Source of the DNA: Lentimicrobium sp.
Lineage (GTDB): Bacteria; Bacteroidota; Bacteroidia; Bacteroidales; Lentimicrobiaceae
Direction of reading: 5' to 3'
DNA: 9,904 bases
Assembly (NCBI GenBank): GCA_013336205.1
Contig: JAAXUD010000057.1
Coordinates: 1-9,904 of the forward strand
Numbering within the stretch: the stretch's first letter is position 1; each line of letters opens with the position of its first letter. Shown piece after piece: positions 6,243-9,904 of this stretch. A program made the position numbers and the translations under genes. The notes below the pieces were generated by a model. It made no database searches. It saw only the letters and a list, made by a program, of their open reading frames with translations, and was not told the DNA's origin.

Positions 6243-7484
6243 ATGGTAATACGCAGCCGATATCTCGAAAAAATTGAAGGTGCATTCAATGTGCTCCCAA
6301 TAGTTATATTGATAGGTGCCCGACAGGTAGGGAAAACCAGTCTGATGAAAATGTATCCTTTCAGTGGGGCTTCCTTGTTTTTGAATGGACAGGATCCGGA
6401 GGTTTCTTCGATATTTCAGAAGCTTTCGGATTTAGAAGCCTACCTGAAGGTCTATTTGAATCCTGAAATCAAAGGCATGCTATTAATAGACGAATTTCAG
6501 TTTATTCCGGGTATTTCAACCATGCTGAAAGTGTTGAGCGATAAACATGAATCATTGAAGATTCTTTGTTCGGGTAGCTCAAGTATAGATATACAGCAAG
6601 TGGTTGAAGAGTCCCTTGCCGGCAGATTGCGTGTGATTGAAGTACTTTCCTTGTCTTTTGAAGAGTATCTGCTGTTTAAAGATGCTAAACTAAATGAACT
6701 TTATAAAGGATATGATATAACCGCTGGAGAGTCTGCTTTTTCATCGCAATTGCTTGCCCTGATGAAAGAATATCTTCTTTATGGGGGATTTCCACGTGCC
6801 GCACTTACCAACAATGCAGAACAAAAACTTGCTATTCTCGACGATATTTATAAAACCTATCTCATTCGGGATGTCAGAAGTTATATTAAAAATGAGCACT
6901 TTCTGGGGTTTAATAAAATGCTGCGTTTACTGGCAGCACAAACCGGTAATATTATCAATGTTAATGAATTAAGCCGGGAATCAGGGCTTCCATACAGAAC
7001 AAGTGAAGAATATCTTGATTTACTGCAACAGATGTATATTATTAAGCTCATAGAGCCTTTTGCTACCAATAAAAGATCGGTTATTACAAAAATGAAGAAG
7101 GTGTTTTTCAATGATCTGGGCCTGAGAAATATAATAAATGCATCTTTTCAGGATATAGATTTCCGTGCGGATAATGGCGCACTTTTTGAAAATTTCGTGT
7201 TTCAGGAACTTTGGAGAAACCTCCTGCCTTCTGGTAAAATTTATTATTATCGCACCAAAGATGGCGCAGAAGTAGATTTTGTAATTGAGCAACCCACAAA
7301 TCGTTACGCGGTCGAATGTAAATTCTCAAATCTTGAACGACCCATTGGGGTGCGAACATTAAAAAGCTTTGCTAAGAACGAAGGAATTTCGAATCTTTAT
7401 CTTATTAACCAGAATCTGAATACTGATTACGATCAGGTGCGTTTTGTTCAGGGTTATTTTACTGACTTTATATTTAGAGGATAA
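6243..7484 (+). CDS. AAA_14 / DUF4143 family ATPase
   Basis: The ATG at 6243 gives 413 aa, the usual size for this family. The N-terminal AAA_14 P-loop domain has Walker A GARQVGKTS at 25-33 (Lys31), Walker B LLIDEFQF with Asp83-Glu84, a CSGSSS segment like a sensor, and the family hallmarks LAGR, LSFEEYL and YLLYGGFP. A central helical region (IRDVRSY to about 290, with ELSRESGLPYRTSEEYLDLL) looks like a winged helix. The C-terminal DUF4143 part carries Glu316 in GALFENFV, Asp345 in DGAEVDFV and Glu358-x-Lys360 in AVECKF, the order of a PD-(D/E)XK nuclease-fold site. Proteins of this family are widespread and variable in copy number in Bacteroidetes and archaea; their function is poorly defined. 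The gene stands alone with its own promoter and palindromes, and its base composition is more AT-rich than its neighbours (18 G+C in 6841-6900 against 27 in 5041-5100), which may mean it was acquired. Confidence 0.92.
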   Translation: MVIRSRYLEKIEGAFNVLPIVILIGARQVGKTSLMKMYPFSGASLFLNGQDPEVSSIFQKLSDLEAYLKVYLNPEIKGMLLIDEFQFIPGISTMLKVLSDKHESLKILCSGSSSIDIQQVVEESLAGRLRVIEVLSLSFEEYLLFKDAKLNELYKGYDITAGESAFSSQLLALMKEYLLYGGFPRAALTNNAEQKLAILDDIYKTYLIRDVRSYIKNEHFLGFNKMLRLLAAQTGNIINVNELSRESGLPYRTSEEYLDLLQQMYIIKLIEPFATNKRSVITKMKKVFFNDLGLRNIINASFQDIDFRADNGALFENFVFQELWRNLLPSGKIYYYRTKDGAEVDFVIEQPTNRYAVECKFSNLERPIGVRTLKSFAKNEGISNLYLINQNLNTDYDQVRFVQGYFTDFIFRG

Positions 7485-7501
7485 ATGGTAATTGAGAAAT
7501 T

Positions 7502-7550
7502 GTTTAGTATTGTTAAACCTGATGAATTGGCCCGCGCAAAAGGATGGGCC
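7502..7550 (+). terminator. Possible hairpins after the ATPase gene
   Basis: GTTTA at 7502-7506 pairs with TAAAC at 7514-7518, and GGCCC at 7529-7533 with GGGCC at 7546-7550 across a 12-base loop. The second, GC-rich stem lies 45 bp after the stop codon where a terminator is expected, but no T-run follows it, so the call is weak. Confidence 0.3.
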
Positions 7551-7577
7551 TAATGATAATGGAATATAATTATACAA

Positions 7578-7608
7578 TCTCTCTTTTTTCATCTGTTAAA
7601 TAGAGAGA
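7578..7608. promoter_or_regulatory. Inverted repeat upstream of the GH13 promoter
   Basis: TCTCTCT at 7578-7584 is complementary to AGAGAGA at 7602-7608. After one T-T mismatch, three more A-T pairs (7586-7588 with 7598-7600) close a nine-base loop. It ends 32 bp before the -33 element of the GH13 gene. No T-run follows on the + strand, so an activator or repressor site is as plausible as termination of the ATPase transcript. Confidence 0.4.
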
Positions 7609-7640
7609 GCTGACTACGTAACCTTCTTTTTATGTTTGAA

Positions 7641-7671
7641 TTGGCCGGCAATGTTTTCTTGGTTAACTTTG
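7641..7671 (+). promoter_or_regulatory. Bacteroidetes-type promoter for the GH13 gene
   Basis: TTGG at 7641-7644 and TAACTTTG at 7664-7671 match the -33 and -7 consensus, with 20 bp between TTG and TAnnTTTG. Transcription would begin near 7678. The longer reading frame from an ATG at 7632 begins before this promoter and therefore cannot be the start from it; the ATG at 7713 can, with a leader of about 35 bases. Confidence 0.7.
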
Positions 7672-7712
7672 TTTTTTATAATTCACGAATTAGTCCGGTA
7701 AATTTGAACGCA

Positions 7713-9578
7713 ATGAAAACATTTAAGTTAATGATGCTGGGTTTAATTCCCATCGTACTGTTTTCCTGTAACGGAAATGAAAACAGCAAAACTAAAAATA
7801 TGGAAGAAAAGAAAGTTGTAGTCTATCAGGTGTTTACCCGCCTTTTCGGAAATACCGTTATAACCAATAAACCCTGGGGTACGATCGAAGAAAACGGGGT
7901 CGGGAAATTTAATGATTTCACGGATAAAGCGCTTGAAGAGATCAAGGCCTTGGGTGTTACTCATATGTGGTATACGGGTGTGCCCCATCATGCCCTGATT
8001 CATGATTATAGTGTTTTTGGTATCAGCAACGATGATCCGGATGTTGTGAAAGGTCGCGCCGGTTCTCCATACGCTGTAAAGGATTATTACAATGTGAACC
8101 CTGATCTGGCAGTTGATCCGGCCAAAAGACTGGAAGAGTTTAAGGCATTGGTTGACCGTACCCATAAACATGGTATGAAAGTTATCATCGACATAGTCCC
8201 CAACCATGTAGCCCGCGGCTATCATTCGGTTTCAAATCCGGAGGGCACTGAAGATTTTGGTGCTTCAGACGATAAATTGGTTGAGTATGCAAGGGATAAC
8301 AACTTTTATTACATTCCCGGACAGCCTTTTAAAGTGCCTGAACCCCGCGACGGCTACAAGCCTTTGGGAGGGGAAAATCATCCCATGGCCGACGGGCGTT
8401 TTGACGAAAATCCTGCCAAGTGGACCGGTAACGGATCGCGCCTGGCACAGCCTGATTTTTACGATTGGTATGAAACCGTTAAAATCAACTACGGAGTTCG
8501 TCCTGATGGAAGCTATGATTTCGACTCGCTTCCGGATGATTTCGCGAATAAATCCTCTGCCGATCACTTTGCCTTCTGGAAAGACAAGGTTGTTCCGGAT
8601 AGCTGGGTGAAATTCCGCGATATCGCGCTTTACTGGATTAATTTTGGTGTGGATGGCTTTCGCTACGATATGGCGGAGATGGTTCCGGTTGAGTTCTGGA
8701 GTTATATGAATTCTTCCATCAAACAAGCCAATCCTGACGCTTTTCTGCTTGCGGAAGTCTATAATCCGGCGCAATACCGGAATTACATCCTGAAGGGGAA
8801 AATGGACTACCTCTACGATAAGGTTGATCTTTATGACACCCTGAAGCATATTATTCAGGGGCATGGATCTGCCGACAACCTGCCTGCAATCTTTGAAGGT
8901 CAGGCCGATATTGAACATCATTTATTGCATTTTCTCGAAAACCACGATGAACAGCGCCTGCCCAGTCCTGAATTTGCGGGTAATGCAATTAAAGGTAAGC
9001 CGGCAATGGTATTGAGCGCGACTGTTACTTCGTCTCCGACCATGATCTATTTTGGACAGGAAGTCGGTGAACCCGGCGAGGGAAATGCTGGTTTCGGCAG
9101 CGCTTCCCGGACAACTATTTTTGACTACTGGGGCGTGCCGGCCCATCAACGCTGGATGAATGGCGGCACTTTTGATGGTGGAAAACTCACCAACGAAGAA
9201 AAGTCCCTGCGTGATTTCTACAAAAGACTGCTTAATTTTACCCTCAGCAGCCCGGCTTTAATGGGAAAATATCAGGAGTTGCATTCCTATAACCGTGCAA
9301 ATACAGTGGGCTATTACGACAAGTGTTTTTCATTTGCCCGCTGGTCGGATGAAGAGAAGCTTATTGTGATTGTAAACTTCAAGGATTCAATTACGGATGT
9401 ATATGAATTGCAACTGCCGGCAGCTTTGATTCAGGAATGGAAACTGAAGGATGGCAAATACAAACTTAAAGACCAATTGTATCAACAGGCCGGTTTTGAG
9501 TTGATTGTTGCCAATGGAACCGGAAAAGTTAAGCTGGAAATTGAACCACTCGAATCGTTCATTCTTTCACTTGAGTAA
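7713..9578 (+). CDS. GH13 alpha-amylase-family lipoprotein
   Basis: With the ATG at 7713 the protein is 621 aa and begins with a lipoprotein signal, MKTFKLMMLGLIPIVLFSC, in which Cys19 would be acylated. An earlier in-frame ATG at 7632 would bury this signal behind 27 residues. A catalytic (beta/alpha)8 barrel starts at VVVYQVFTRLF (about 35). The GH13 conserved regions are present: DIVPNH (160-165), GFRYDM with nucleophile Asp319, LLAEVY with acid/base Glu348, and ENHDEQR with His411-Asp412 as the transition-state pair. About 130 residues lie between regions I and II, a large domain B. A beta-sandwich C-domain covers about 525-621. GH13 enzymes hydrolyse or transfer alpha-glucosidic bonds; amylase, oligo-glucosidase, trehalose- or sucrose-acting roles cannot be told apart here. 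It is probably anchored in the periplasm or at the cell surface. It is 31 bp before a GH125 gene, likely one operon; no SusC/SusD pair is adjacent. Confidence 0.93.
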   Translation: MKTFKLMMLGLIPIVLFSCNGNENSKTKNMEEKKVVVYQVFTRLFGNTVITNKPWGTIEENGVGKFNDFTDKALEEIKALGVTHMWYTGVPHHALIHDYSVFGISNDDPDVVKGRAGSPYAVKDYYNVNPDLAVDPAKRLEEFKALVDRTHKHGMKVIIDIVPNHVARGYHSVSNPEGTEDFGASDDKLVEYARDNNFYYIPGQPFKVPEPRDGYKPLGGENHPMADGRFDENPAKWTGNGSRLAQPDFYDWYETVKINYGVRPDGSYDFDSLPDDFANKSSADHFAFWKDKVVPDSWVKFRDIALYWINFGVDGFRYDMAEMVPVEFWSYMNSSIKQANPDAFLLAEVYNPAQYRNYILKGKMDYLYDKVDLYDTLKHIIQGHGSADNLPAIFEGQADIEHHLLHFLENHDEQRLPSPEFAGNAIKGKPAMVLSATVTSSPTMIYFGQEVGEPGEGNAGFGSASRTTIFDYWGVPAHQRWMNGGTFDGGKLTNEEKSLRDFYKRLLNFTLSSPALMGKYQELHSYNRANTVGYYDKCFSFARWSDEEKLIVIVNFKDSITDVYELQLPAALIQEWKLKDGKYKLKDQLYQQAGFELIVANGTGKVKLEIEPLESFILSLE

Positions 9579-9609
9579 TATTATTTAACCAGCAATTTAA
9601 TTGTCAGTA

Positions 9610-9904
9610 ATGTTATCAAGGCGTAGTTTTCTCAGAAATGGCAGCATCGTTATTGCCGGAATTTCAATGAGTAATGTTTTTGACCTTTCGGCTGGCACGT
9701 TTTTGTCGGGCGGTACAGATTTTATCAGCGGACGGCCCGATCTGAAGGAACGCAAATTCATCAGCCGGTCTGTTGAAGCAACCATAGGCAGGGTGAAAGC
9801 GCGGATTGCAGATCCTGAGTTGGCCTGGATGTTTGAGAATTGTTTCCCGAACACCCTCGATACCACCATAAGCCATTTTACCAAAAACGGCAAACCCGAT
9901 ACCT
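9610..9904 (+). CDS. GH125 exo-alpha-1,6-mannosidase-like protein, N-terminus (3' partial)
   Basis: Ninety-eight codons are open from the ATG at 9610 to the window end. The start reads MLSRRSFLRNGSIVIAG, a twin-arginine (Tat) signal with Arg4-Arg5 in SRRSFLR, so the enzyme is probably exported folded. The mature part begins RPDLKERKFISRSVEATI and reaches ELAWMFENCFPNTLDTT at about 70-86, then NGKPDT; this matches the N-terminal signature of glycoside hydrolase family 125 (formerly DUF1237). Characterised GH125 enzymes are metal-independent, inverting exo-alpha-1,6-mannosidases of roughly 430-490 aa, so four-fifths of the protein, including the catalytic residues, lies outside the window. The 31-bp gap after the GH13 gene has no promoter or terminator that I can see, which points to an operon. 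Confidence 0.85.
   Translation, partial: MLSRRSFLRNGSIVIAGISMSNVFDLSAGTFLSGGTDFISGRPDLKERKFISRSVEATIGRVKARIADPELAWMFENCFPNTLDTTISHFTKNGKPDT

Noticed and set aside
8265..8921. A 218-codon frame on the - strand within the GH13 gene.
   Set aside because: It is antisense to the catalytic core, whose conserved motifs fix the coding frame; no family signature is visible in the antisense product.

Overview
The window looks like chromosomal DNA of a Bacteroidota (Bacteroidetes) species, probably a free-living, glycan-using member related to the Bacteroidales. The evidence is: three gene starts preceded by the phylum-specific promoter pattern (TTG near -33, TAnnTTTG near -7), no clear Shine-Dalgarno sequences, a BtuB-like TonB-dependent receptor, a lipoprotein alpha-amylase-family enzyme, and an AAA_14/DUF4143 ATPase of a type common in this phylum. 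All supported genes are on the + strand.

Layout. (1) 3-2198: the 3' part of a PEP/pyruvate-dikinase-like phosphotransferase with an ATP-grasp domain and a phosphohistidine domain but no C-terminal PEP/pyruvate barrel. (2) 2243-3490: a long, divergent glyceraldehyde-3-phosphate dehydrogenase only 44 bp downstream, probably in the same transcript. (3) 3491-3967: a non-coding stretch. It begins with a strong hairpin that likely terminates the first unit, continues with an array of short hairpins in a 27-bp-periodic repeat, and ends in a promoter. (4) 3968-6028: a TonB-dependent outer-membrane receptor. (5) 6029-6242: an AT-rich gap with two identical 18-bp palindromes spaced 32 bp apart and a promoter. 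(6) 6243-7484: an AAA_14/DUF4143 ATPase with nuclease-fold residues, visibly AT-richer than its neighbours. (7) 7485-7712: a gap with a palindrome and a well-formed promoter. (8) 7713-9578: a GH13 lipoprotein. (9) 9610-9904: the start of a GH125 alpha-mannosidase with a twin-arginine signal, cut by the window edge.

How the genes fit together. The first two genes are central-carbon enzymes (phosphotransfer and triose-phosphate oxidation), both unusual members of their families. The last two form a carbohydrate-degradation pair, one a lipoprotein acting on alpha-glucan-type substrates and one Tat-exported and probably acting on alpha-1,6-mannosides. The TonB-dependent receptor is a single gene with no SusD or binding-protein partner in view, so its ligand is open. 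The ATPase looks like an independent accessory gene with its own operator-like sites.

The least ordinary parts are the C(GNA)G mini-hairpin array at 3641-3908, the paired palindromes at 6127-6176, and the GAPDH whose NAD-ribose-binding Asp is replaced. I do not see a CRISPR array, tRNA, rRNA, insertion sequence or recognised defence operon.
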